The notes beneath the pieces are model-generated. The model saw only the letters and a list, made by a program, of their open reading frames with translations. It made no database searches and was not told where the DNA came from. From Chlorops oryzae (lineage: Eukaryota > Arthropoda > Insecta > Diptera > Chloropidae), in contig CM035807.1 of NCBI GenBank assembly GCA_020466095.1, positions 61,509,812 through 61,573,811 on the forward strand: a stretch of DNA of 64,000 nt, in the 5' to 3' direction. Position numbers and translations under genes: made by a program. Shown here one piece after another: positions 32,379 to 42,816 of this stretch; the stretch's first letter is position 1, and the number at the start of each line of letters is the position of its first letter.

Positions 32379-33911
32379 TTATACCCAGCGTACGCGGGGT
32401 ATATTAGTTTTTTGCGAATCTTGTAACAGGGAGAACTAAGCTCCGGAGATATAGACATATATATATATATAAATGATCAGGATCAAAAACTGAATCGATT
32501 TAGACATGTCCGTCTGTCCGTCCGTCCGTCTGTCCGTCCGTCCGTGGTCGGATCTCCTCCGAAACGGCTGGACCAATCAAGTCGAAATTTGGCACACAGG
32601 TAAATCGGGATCCGAGTATGATCATTAGTAAAAATGGGAGACATCCGCCCACTGCCGCGCCCACAAATGAATATAATGTGTTTTCAGTAAAATGCTTGTA
32701 ACTTGCGAACCACTGCACACATTCCATCGATATTTGGTGTACTGGTAAACTACAAAAAGGGATATATCCTAGCAAAAAATGGACGCCGCCCTCCGTGAGC
32801 CACGCCCACAAATAAGCCCACAAATAAGGGCTTATCGTAACTTTTTTTTTTTTTTTTTAAAACAATTCATTTAATTTATTGGATCACTCCTTTAGGATAG
32901 GAGTCTATCAATAATTTATAAAATCTTACACCTAAAGTTAACAATTACATATCACAGAGCATATTCAGATTTGAAGAATCCTTTATGGGATGTAATTTTT
33001 AGATAATTACGTGCCTTTTCGCTGGAGCTAGGCTTTTATGATGTGTGTGTAGGAGCACATGTAATTGAGAACGGTGTTGGAGAGCTTAATATAAAGCTCA
33101 GTAAGGTGGTTATGCAGTGGATTACCCGGGAGAATGTAGATTTTTTGACTTTATAGCTAGGAAAGCTGTTGTTTTTGGAAGTGCATGGATTGCATCGTAA
33201 CTTGTGAAGTAAAAGGCGTAGAAGGTTCAAATTCGCAACCTAGGTTGACCAAGGCGAATGAAAGGTAAAGGGAAAAAAAATTATATGGCCCGCCCACTTC
33301 CACGCCCACAAATGGAGATTTTTCGTAACTTCCGAATTAATTGCCGTAGACGCTTCAAATTCGCAACATAGGTTGACCAAGACAAACGAAAGGCGTAGGG
33401 AAAAAATTTAACTGGCCCGCCCGCTGCCACGCCCACAAATAAAGATTTTTCGTAACTTCCGAAGTAAAAAGCGTAGAAGCTTCGAATTCGCAACATAGGT
33501 TCACCAAGGCGAATGACAGGTGTATGTAAAAAATGTATGTGGTTTGCCCACTGCCAGGCCCACAAATGAAGATTTTTCGTAACTTCCGAAGTAAAAGGCG
33601 TAGAAGCTTCGAATTCGCAACATAGGTTCACCAAGGCGAATGAAAGGTGTAGGTAAAAATTTTATGTAGCATGCCCACTGCCACGCCCACAAATGAAGAT
33701 TTTTCGTAATTTTCGAAGTAAAAGGCGTAGAAGCTTCAAATTCGCAACATAGGATCACCAAGGTGTATGAAGGGTGTAGGGAAATAATTTATGTGGCCCT
33801 CCCACTGCCACGCCCACTAATAGAGAAGAAAAACATAGTGCACTCATAATGTCGGGACGCTGGGTATTTCAAAGTTGGGCTTGACCGACTTTAGCTTTCT
33901 TACTTTTTTTT
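32379..33911 (+). mobile_element. DINE-1-like Helentron in Gypsy-B, itself interrupted
   Basis: Starts TTATACCCAGCGTACGCGG and ends GACTTTAGCTTTCTTACTT. The CCGT microsatellite is at 32510-32550 and the tandem CCACGCCCAC array at 33195-33830. It sits between two parts of the Gypsy-B protease region. At 32844-33193 it contains a Jockey 3' fragment with a 10-bp target duplication. No coding capacity. Confidence 0.85.
32844..33193 (-). mobile_element. 5'-truncated Jockey 3' end inside DINE-1-like element
   Basis: A poly(T) run followed by TTGGATCACTCCTTTAGGAT is the reverse complement of the 3' end of Jockey-1/Jockey-2. The insert is flanked by ATCGTAACTT on both sides (32834-32843 and 33194-33203), a clean 10-bp target duplication. 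Only about 350 bp of 3' UTR are present, which is typical 5' truncation during target-primed reverse transcription. Confidence 0.92.
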
Positions 33912-35240
33912 GTGCCAGAAATATTGAAATTAAAATACGGCCTGCTATCTATTTCGGTTTGCTTTAATTTGAAATTGTTATTTTCCACATTCCTACTGGT
34001 GATGTAGTAAAGTACTCCTACATAAGCCAGCGGGTTGCTCGCCGGCAACCTATTCTGAATTATTAGGGCTCCTACCCTGCGGCCACCAGAGCTCGACTCT
34101 CGTTGTCGGAAGCTTCCACCGTCGAAACCGAATTGGTCCCATTCCCTTTTGACGTAGTCTGGTTACTTCCTGACGACCTCTCCGGATAATTTTGCTGGCC
34201 ATTCCTACAATTGGGACAAGTACGCCTCGTTGCTCCTTTTCTGCTACACCCGTAACATTTCCTATCGGGGAAATTTGCTAACAGATGTCCTTATTTCTTG
34301 CAATTAAGGCATCGAACTCCTACTTGATTTTAAGGCGTATAATTTTTTCCTTTAGTCACGCACCCCATGCTGTCACTATTTACGAGTGCCCCGTCCTCCA
34401 CCGCGCATACATATGCCAGGTCAGGCACCAATAATGTTTTATTCCTGCGACTTGGAGGCGGGCCGTAAGATTCAACTGAGGCCTTCACGCTGTCGATTTT
34501 TCTACCCAGTTGAATCAAATCTCTCACCGATTTCAGCGCCGCCAACCTAATTTGTGACTGGTAAAATGGTGACAAGTTGGCTGTAATTATTCCTTACATC
34601 TGATCCTATGATACCCTCCTCTTTTAAACAAATTTTTTATTATAGACACGTAAGATTCTATCGACTCCACTGCCCTTGTATTCTACGCCTTGTTTCTGTC
34701 CACAACAAAATTTCATAAATTGCTGGCAAAAACTCTGCCTTTAGCTGCTCTACCAGTTGACCCCAACTATTTATCTCTTCTTTATTCCTTCTTAGCCAAA
34801 TTAAAGCCTTTCCGTCAAATAAATGAATAGCCCCCTAAAAGATGACATTCACCTTTTTCGCTCTTTGACCCTTTCAATAAACGCATGCACTGACATCCCT
34901 GATTTTTCTCGATTAATTTTCAACTGCTATTTCGATAAATTTTCATGTTAATCTATGTGGGGCGATCGAGTGTCCCTGGGTGTGGCAGCCTCTGGAATTT
35001 CCAAAACCTCTACTGCCGATTCTCTCCTCATGATGCACATATTCTCTGCAGGAAAACGCGATTTCTTCTGGTCCGATGATAGCATTTCGTTGAGGGGGAG
35101 ATCATACACTTTCTCCCTGTCTTCATCCGTAAAATTCGCCAACAAATTAAGACAGCTCTGCCCAAGTATTACCTGTTCCTTTAAATCATCTTCGCTAGGC
35201 GCTTTTGCTCTACCTAATCTATTTAAAGCCCATTAAATTT
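33912..35240 (-). pseudogene. Gypsy-B gag
   Basis: On the minus strand 35145-34948 encodes FTDEDREKVYDLPLNEML-like text, and 34575-34330 has RLAALKSVRDLIQLGRKID, then LVPDLAYVCAVEDGALV. Next, around 34190-34320, are two zinc knuckles: RCLNCKK-GHL-N-F (last Cys read as Phe) followed by KCYGCSRKG and CPNCRNGQQNYP. This is the 3' part of a Gypsy gag, broken by several stops. It runs into the protease, which is split by the DINE-1-like element. Confidence 0.7.
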
Positions 35241-36984
35241 TTTTTGCTATCTTTGCATATTTATTAGATTTAGGATCCTTGGAACTAGACGTTAGACTTT
35301 GTTGCAACTTTTCCCGCCACAAATGAGATGTACACATATTGCATACGGACGGATAGCGACATATATGTATGTAAGATTAAAGACGGACGAAATACCAATA
35401 AATTCCTGCTTTCTAAGTGGAGACCGGGCGGGTTGAAAGTAATATTAGCTGAAAATACACAATCTGTGTTTGGACGAGTGCCTCGAGTTGGAATTGGATA
35501 AGAGGAGAAACAGACTCACACGCTGGATGCTAATTGAATCCGAAGCAACCGCAATGGTATGTCTATGGTTAACCCACAGACGTGCTCGGCACGATAGAAC
35601 AAAGGAAAATTATAGATAAAATAGACAAAGAGAAATTTTAACGGAAAGAATGTAACAGAGAATTTAGGAATGCACATATACAGCCAAGTCGTCAACTTCT
35701 ACAATATCAAAACGTAACACACTGGCGAACAATTTCCACTAAATATACTCTCCTGTTTGATATCCTGTTCACAAACTCCTTTTTTTACTTTGACTTTTAT
35801 TCACAGACAAAACTAATTTTTCTAACTTCACTGTTCTTCACTATCGAACTGCACTTTACACAATTGCTCAAGCACTAACTTCCTCTTTTTCCCTGAACAT
35901 CCTTTATACAATAATTTGGTGAAAGTTTTCACTCATTGCTACCTCATTTCCCCGTCTGCCCCCCTTGAACATAACGAATCATTCCAACACCCGCGAAAAA
36001 AATATAACTGATTTTCTCGGCATTGTCTTCCACATTCAAATATATATACATCGGGGTTCATACAATGATAACCAGTGCCAAGATACAAAATACACAAAGG
36101 TATTTAGCTTTAGGCTAAACTAAGCCGTTGACTGGTATCAGTACGAGCGCAGGCGAAATGTCCAAAGGAACACGCTAAGCATTTCGATCTTACTTCCTTA
36201 CCTACTACAAGTATTATTGCAATGGGCTCTTACAGATTTTGAGAATCCCTCGCAATAATTTTCGACAACAGCTGTTCATTCGTTTTGGCTAATAAATGGG
36301 TCACCGACCGCCAGTGCACATAAATTATGTCTTTTCCATGGTTTTTTTTCTATTTCGTTTGTTTTGTGCTTTCCTATGTTCCCCTTCCTATTTTCGAATG
36401 TTTTCATAGATAGAACGAGTGCGTGTTAAGCTTTCGAATATCGAGAGAGTGAAAATATTAGAGAAAAGAAAAAGAAATGACAGATACCTAAAAGCAAGAC
36501 AGAATTGTTTAAAGGACATTTCTGAGGATAAATAAAAATAAAGAAATAAATAAATCAAAATCAATATAAATAAACATTAATATAACCGATAACCAAATAA
36601 ATAAATATAAATTTTAAAAATGAAACTGCTGAAAAGGTAAGTACACTGTGGCTTCGTTTTATCTAGATGATCTTCATTGTTTTTATTCTCTTGCAGATAT
36701 GTCGGCACGCACAGCCGCAACGTAAGCGCGACTAAATATATGTGTGTATGTTTTCTCTTTCCTTTTGAGCTTTCTGCTATTTTAGCACATAACAATCACT
36801 TAGATGGAAAGGCATACGGCGACATCCGTATTTCGATCAAAACTCGAATAAAACAAAATCTAGTGGATGAATTTTCTTAAAATTACTTGCAGGCAACCAC
36901 CAACTCATTGCAATATGGTACCAGCATTATCGCTTTGAGTGCATTATACTGCTGACCGAAATTTCCTGTTACTAAAATTTAATT
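35241..36984. other. Gypsy-B upstream region, possible LTR; no gene
   Basis: On the minus strand, 35972 down to about 35700 starts TGTTCAAGGGGGGCAGACGG, has a TATA-like TTGTATAAAGG (about 35905) and an AATAAAAGT poly(A)-like signal (about 35800). This would suit the 5' LTR of Gypsy-B, but no second copy is present to confirm it. 36540-36890 is AT-rich; a GTAAGT at about 36641 and a TTGCAG at about 36695 could be splice sites, but the frames around them show no family. Confidence 0.35.
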
Positions 36985-37450
36985 TTTAGAGTACTTCCAA
37001 AAGCTTGACAACAAATTTATAGCAGCTGGGCACTAAATTGCTAAGCACCCATACTGGGGCTTCAGATTGATTAACCCCAAAGGCCGACAATTATATTCAC
37101 TTATATTAAATAGTCGTCAATATTTTGACTGTATTTCAACAGATAATCTCACTAACTGGCCTTCTGACTTGCAAAAAAAAACCCTGACCTCATTGATTTG
37201 GCAGTCAAAACTTTGATCGTAGCGAAGTACATGCAGAACCCAGCTTCGATTTTTCATCTAACCATTCGCCTGATATTTAAAAATTCGCTTTATTTTAAAA
37301 ATTTTATTAGCTCCCATTTGAATGCAAATACAATCATTCGAAGCCAAACTGATATTAAAGATGCTGTAACAGAGCGCAATTCTATCATGATATCGGCAGC
37401 AGTTCACGCCGACTCAAAATTGATCAGCAACCCAAAAGGCTACTTCAAGT
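36985..37450 (+). pseudogene. Jockey-clade endonuclease relic
   Basis: Plus-strand translation resembles the EEP endonuclease of the Jockey elements at 44412: KFIAAGH-IAKHPYWGFR, INPKGRQLYSLILNSR, STDNLTNWPSDLQKK, and further on SSHLNANTIIRSQTDIKDAV. The catalytic DYN reads as a stop region. It differs clearly from Jockey-1, so it belongs to another Jockey-clade family. It ends before the Gypsy-A1 integrase relic. Confidence 0.72.
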
Positions 37451-37539
37451 GACCCTAAATATCTTTAACGACAATAAAGACGTCTACGAAGAGAATGATA
37501 GCGTCAACGATCACGCACCGTGAAGCACAACTTAGTTCA

Positions 37540-38370
37540 AGCAACTAGACGCCTGATAGAAGCACTTGATAATGATATTTTATATTATATATTTTGTCGT
37601 GTAACTCAACAGCTATTGGTTTGGCATTTTTGTCGTATAATATTTTGTTACGCCATTTATGTTCCTCAATTAAATTCCTTGCCAAAATATGAGTTGTTTG
37701 AAAGCGGAATTTGACTTCTTTACAATACTGATCCACGTTCAAGATAGGGTGAATTCCATTTGGTTGTGTGTCGAGCGGTTATGTAACAGTTTTGCCAAAG
37801 ACTAATTCATAAGGAGAAAATGTATTGTCAAACACCGTATTCGAAGTTGTATTATGCAAAAACGTAAAGTATTTTAAATATGTGTCCCAATCGGACATAT
37901 TTTCGTTAATATATGCCCTCAGAAATTCGTTAAAAGCTCTATGATTTCACCCCACTGTGCCTATTGTTTCGTGATGATATGCGGTTGAAAATTTGATTTT
38001 AATTTGTAACAGTTTGCAAAGTTCGGTTAGCATTTCGTTTTTGAATTCGGTTCCTAAATCCGATTTTATAATGTTCATTTTCCCGTAGATTAAAATAAAA
38101 TTTTCAAAAATAGCTCTTGCAATAGTAGTAGCACTTTTTTGTGACTAGGTATTTCGAAAAATCGCATATGAGGGTTAGAGCGTATTTGTTACCAAAATTT
38201 GACTCTGGAAGAGGACCAATCGTGTCCATAACGACTTTATCAAATGGCTTGGCAGGTGTGGTTGTTAGAACTTATTTTTCTTTATGCCCTGGTGTTACTT
38301 TATTTAATTTGCACTTTTCACAGTTTTTAATAAAATTGGCGATGTCTTTTGACATATTTTTCCAGTAAAA
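37540..38370 (-). pseudogene. Gypsy-A1 integrase, degenerate
   Basis: Minus-strand pieces in several frames: VMDTIGPLPES-like (about 38225), FGNKYALTLICDFSKY (about 38180), KSDLGTEFKNEMLTELC (about 38050) and TVFDNTFSPYELVFGK (about 37830), followed by a C-terminal open piece (37742-37545: QYCKEVKFRFQTTHILARNL, NIKYHYQVLLSGV). This is the Gypsy integrase core and GPY-like tail order. Stops and frameshifts occur throughout. The element is truncated near 37540. Confidence 0.78.
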
Positions 38371-39330
38371 TTATGTTCTTAATTTAACGTATAATTTCTT
38401 TCTTCCCGAATGACCTCCGAGAAGTGGGTCATTGTGGAAAATTTTCATCAGTTTCTGCTTTTTGTCATTGTCAAATACGGTCTCTATAGGATCTGTCAAT
38501 AGTATTTCTAAATTTCGCAAAATTTTATTTCCATGGATTTTTAAACTTTGAATTGAACAAATTGAAAAAATTATATTATCTTTTGGCCATAGTATATTAT
38601 GTACATTGTGATTGACGGCTTCTTTTTCTAGCCTCAAAAGCATCTCATCTAGATTCAATGTTTCGTTTTCAATCGTAATGTCAAGGTATAGTAAACTTTT
38701 AAATTTTATGTGAAGGTGAATTCGTAATTTTGCGATTTTATTATTTGACTGAGTGACTTCTGATATGATTGTGCCTACCTTTTTGTTGAACTCGTCTGAA
38801 AATTTATCATAAACGTACAGTTTTTGTAAAGCATTGTCATGGGTTTTATTTTTGCTGTTTAAGTCTTGTAAAGTATGCTTAGACATTGCTAGAGTTGTCA
38901 CAGCATAAATGTTTCCGGTTGGGATTTTTATTTCATTAAACGATATGCGCGACAAGGCTTCTGCGGCAATGTGTTTGGTTCCTGAAATGTATTCTATTAT
39001 AAAGTTATATTCTGATAGTTCCAGGCGATTTCCGGTAAGCTTTGACGATGGATCTTTGATATTGAATAGGTAAACCAAAGGACGGTGATCTGATCTAACT
39101 GTGAATTCTGTGCCATAGACGTAAGGTCTGAAATGTTTAATCGCGAAATATATTGCCAAAAGTTCTAGTTCAATAATTGGTGTTTTTTGCTCTGATCCAT
39201 TGAAGGATTTTGATGCATAGCAAATTGGTAAGTCATTTCCCTCGACATATTGACTGAGAACTGCACCACATCCACTTTTGAATGCCTCTACGGTGATAAT
39301 AAAACGCTTGTTGAAGTCTGGAAACTGCAA
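38371..39330 (-). pseudogene. Gypsy-A1 RNase H and integrase N-terminus
   Basis: A 319-residue open stretch. RNase H: FIITVEAFKSGCGAVLSQ (the normal TDAS box reads VEAFKS, so the first catalytic Asp is lost), YASKSFNGSEQ, IELELLAIYFAIKHFRPYVYG, FTVRSDHRPLVYLFN, KHIAAEALSR. Then a spacer and the start of the integrase HHCC domain: FHNDPLLGGHSGRKKLYVKL. The longest undamaged frame of Gypsy-A1. Confidence 0.88.
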
Positions 39331-40050
39331 TAGTTTTGGAGAATTTAAACTAGCCTTTAACTGTTGAAATGAATTTTGACATGCTTCGTCCCACTTGGTA
39401 CGTTTTTTCTGTTATGGAGGTTAGAGGCGCGGCTATTAAGGCAAAATTAGGGATAAATCTCCTATAATAATTGGCGAACGCAACAAATCACCTGGTCGCA
39501 TCTTTATCAGTTGGTGGTGGATAGTAACTTATACTATTAATTTTTGAATCGTCAGGCAGCAGTCCGTTAGATGTGCACTTGTGGCCTAGAAAAGTAACTT
39601 CAGACTTTAAAAAATTGCATTTGTGAGGGTTGAGTCTTAGATTATGTTTTCTAAGTATGTCGAAAACGTTTGCTAGGTTGTTAAAATGATGTTGCTTACT
39701 GCAGCCTATGACAGTAATGTCGTCTACGTAAAGAAAAGCTTAATATGGAGGAAGAGCAATGAATGCTATTGCCATCATGCGAGAAAACGAATTTGGTGCG
39801 ATATTCAGTCCAAAAGGTAATACTTTACAAGGAAAGGAACCCCGATGTGAGCTGAAAGATGTAATGTGTCTAGAATCTGGGTGGAGAGGTATTTGATGAA
39901 ACCCGGAATAAAGGTCCAGTATTGAAAAATACTTAGCTCTGCCCAAATTGTCTAGGACGTCGTCGATGCGAGAAAGAGGAAACTTGTCTGCAATTAGTTT
40001 TTTGTTCACGGCTCTAAAGTCGACGCATAGTCTTTACGATTTTTTATTAT
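39331..40050 (-). pseudogene. Gypsy-A1 reverse transcriptase
   Basis: LSRIDDVLDNLGRAKYFSIL, DLYSGFHQIPLHPDSR with the catalytic Asp, FSSHRGSFPCKVLPFGLNIA; then an in-frame TAA (39740-39742) just before AFLYVDDITVIG (YVDD at about 39725), then FLGHKCTSNGLLPD and SKINSISYYPPP. A further stop and a frameshift lie near 39490-39410. Ty3/Gypsy type; residues VDD are intact but the frame is not. Confidence 0.88.
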
Positions 40051-41019
40051 TTATGTTTTTTTCGGGACTAATATTAACGGACTATTGTAATTGGATTGGC
40101 TAGGTTCGATCAAATTATTCTTTAATAAATTTTGAATCTGGTTATTTATTTCAATTTTTTGAGTATGCGGTAGCCTATCATTTTTTATATAGACAGGGGA
40201 TGCATCATTTAATATAAGTTTTTGTTCGTAAAAATTATTTGTTGTCATTAGGTAACTTTTTATTGCAAAAATGTCGGGATATTCTTTACACAAAGGCATT
40301 AGTGTCGATATTATTTCGGTTGGCATTTGATGGTGTAATATATTCGTAATTCGTTTAGTACGTGCATCTTCAGGTTTAATGTCATTAATCGAATAAACGA
40401 TAAAATTATCAAGCTTTTGAATATTAATACTGTTAGTATTAACAATTTTTGGCTCGTCTGTTGTATTAAGTATACTTAGTAATTGATCTTTGTGGTCAAT
40501 AATACATTTCCCAACAAAGACTCCATCGCATATTTCCTGAGAAACAACAAAAACGAGTTCTGTAATGTTTTCCAAATTAAAAATTCTAAAGACTTCACAT
40601 CTGGGCGGTACTATGCAAGTGGCATGGCTTACCCCATTTCGTATAGGGATTTTTATCTTGCCAGTACCTAAGTTAAAAGAAATTGTCATATTTTCGTAAT
40701 TGATTTTGCAGTTATTTTCCTTAAGAAAATCTTTGCCAAGTATTCCGTCCGATGGGATATTGAAATCATCCTCAACAACGTGAAGAACTTGCGATATCAG
40801 ACACTTTCCAAAAATAAGATGTGCCTGTACTGTACCTTTACTCGAGATACCATCTGTTGTTATTCCAGTAATGTTTATTTTGTAGTTTCTATCTATATAT
40901 ACGTGAGATTGCAAGCTAGAGATTTTTATAATCGAAATATCGGCTTGTGTATCAACTAAAAAACTGCATGTTGGGTGTGATTCTGTGCACCTTAACTTAA
41001 TGAAATCAGAGTAGCTCAA
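40051..41019 (-). pseudogene. Gypsy-A1 protease and start of RT
   Basis: Open frame of 322 residues. CSFLVDTQADISIIKISSL is the protease active-site region; the usual D-T/S-G-A reads D-T-Q-A, as in Gypsy-A2. DGILGKDFLKENNCKI is the second protease motif. The frame then runs through the linker to RT with NDASPVYIKNDRLPHTQKIE, INNQIQNLLKNNLIEPSQSNY and SPLILVPKK, where a frame break follows. Confidence 0.88.
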
Positions 41020-42207
41020 ATTGAGACTGTAAATGTGATTACTCGTTATTTCTTCATTTTGTGTATCTAATTTTGTGTTGTTTCCCTCAACATGACCTGT
41101 TGACGGGCCTCTGAGTTTAAAGGTCGTACGTGAACATTGTTACGGTTTGCACTGTCGCTATATCCGTTACCTCTATTGTTTTGGCCACGGTTGAAGTTGT
41201 TATTGCCACGATAATTGTTATAATACCCCCGGTTACTATATGCTCCTCTGGGGAAATTATATCGTCAATTATTGCTATCATCTCGAAAGTTACTATGAAT
41301 ACGGTTAGTAATAGCTTGACTATGTCTTTGTCTGAAAGAGTTATTACTTGGTTGATGACCACTTGACTTCAGTGAAAAAACTTGCCTTTCGTTGCTCTCT
41401 TTAGTTTGCTCTACAACTAGTTTGGCAACGACATCTTTTGGATCGGAAAATGTTATTGATGCCAGTATTGATTTCACCAAATCGGCTCTCGCATTTAATC
41501 GGTACACACCTACTGTTTGTTCTATAGCTATTTCGTGTGTTTTAACTTTTGTCATACCCTCTTTGACTAAAGATCGTTTTAGATCGTCAGCAAGCTCTCC
41601 GGCTCGATTGGTAAAATCAGAAAAATTGCCGTTCTTTACATGCAAAGCTGCAATTCTTCCTGCAATATCCTTCGAGTTGTCCGGTTTTATTTTACATCTC
41701 AATGCATTTTTTATGTCGTTTACCGCGGTTATATTTTCTGGCAAGGTTTCACGAGCTTTTCCCTCTAATTTTGATTTTTCAAAAGAAATGAAGGTTGGTC
41801 CCAAATTACTATCCATTAAGTCCTGGATTAAATCTATTTTATCAATAAACGATTCCAATGCAAATGGATCGCCACTATAATTTTCTTTCAGAATACTACT
41901 GCACATACTAATAAAAATGTTTGGTCTGCTCGATAGAAGCTAGTTCGATATTTATTCTAGTTCTGGGATGAATTTTATAATTGATATTATTTTGATCGGT
42001 TACTTCCGTATTGGTATCACTTCCATAAGTGAAAATTGATTCAGAATTATATTCTGTCATATCATTTATATTGACGCTTTGAATTAGTGTATGGAGGTCA
42101 TCCGGAAGTTCGATTTTGCAATTTATTCTTTCAAAACATTTCTTTAATATTGTTCGACAATTACTTATTTTCTTCCAAATTTCCTCATTATTGGCGATTT
42201 CTTCCCT
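41020..42207 (-). pseudogene. Gypsy-A1 gag
   Basis: The open part 41906-41265 encodes NYSGDPFALESFIDKIDLIQ, LEGKARETLPENITAVNDIK, NFSDFTNRAGELADDLKRSL and VAKLVVEQTKESNERQV. It is followed by an Arg/Gly/Asn-rich tail (RGAYSNRGYYNNYRGNNNFN) in place of a classic CCHC knuckle. N-terminal gag continues to 42207 and, beyond the Jockey-2 insertion, at 55045. Same family as Gypsy-A2, with independent stops. Confidence 0.88.
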
Positions 42208-42218
42208 ATGTTACCAAG

Positions 42219-42500
42219 TTTTTTTTTTTTTTTTTTTTTAAACATTATATATTATTTATTGGATCACTCCTTTAGGATAGGAGTCTATCAATAATTTTTA
42301 AAATCTTACACCTAATTTAACACAATTACATATCACAGAGCATATTCCGACTTATAGAAACGTTTATGAATGTAATTTTTTGATAAGAAGACTGGGCTTT
42401 TATGATGTGTGTGTAGGATCACATGTAATTGAGTCGGTGTTGGAGAGCATAAGAAGCTCGATGAAACGGTAAAGCAGAGGATTGCAAACAGGAATTGCTG
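42219..42500 (-). mobile_element. Jockey-2 3' UTR end with poly(A)
   Basis: Minus-strand 3' UTR tail separated from the rest of Jockey-2 by Jockey-1. It has the poly(A) tail (T run 42219-42239), and the hairpin-like AGACTCCTATCCTAAAGGAG near the end that is shared by all three Jockey copies here. GGAATTGCTG at 42491-42500 is the left target duplication of Jockey-1. Confidence 0.9.
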
Positions 42501-42816
42501 CAACCTGGCAACCCTGGTCGAGTAAAGTCGAATAAAGTTCGCGCTCCAGTAAAAAAAAAATCGAAATAAAAGTAATTAAAGTTCGTATTTAGTGAAACTA
42601 AAGTAAAAATTAGGCAGAAGCCCAAAGGAAAGCGGGATACAAGGGTTCGTCGTGAATTCGGTGCCGTTCCATCCAAATAGTAAAGCTAAGTATTGCGACA
42701 ACCAAACATACAGATATATGTGTTTTGGTTTTATATTGTAATCAAATTACAGACACACACTAGACAAAGACAACTGGTCCCTGCAGCTGTTTACAGCTGA
42801 CACGTGTTCCAAACTG
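42501..42816 (+). promoter_or_regulatory. Jockey-1 5' UTR with internal promoter region
   Basis: Jockey-clade elements carry an internal Pol II promoter in the 5' UTR (family knowledge). The same region is conserved in Jockey-2 (TGGCAACCC near the start, CAACTGGTC and CTGCAGCTGTTTACAGCTG near the end), which supports function, although no TATA box or clear Inr is identified. Confidence 0.55.

Noticed and set aside
33195..33830. Regularly spaced repeats that could suggest a CRISPR array
   Set aside because: Units are about 120 bp long, contiguous and diverged, belong to a eukaryotic transposon array, and there are no unique spacers of equal length.
36617..36890. Possible small spliced host gene (ATG, GTAAGT, TTGCAG, short exon)
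   Set aside because: The two candidate exons are short, show no domain, and the surrounding DNA is TE debris; splice-like strings of this kind are frequent by chance.
41130..41366. Hydrophobic Val/Thr/Ile-rich open frame antisense to Gypsy-A1 gag
   Set aside because: It is the complement of the Arg/Gly/Asn-rich gag tail; the same occurs at 56655-56924 for Gypsy-A2.
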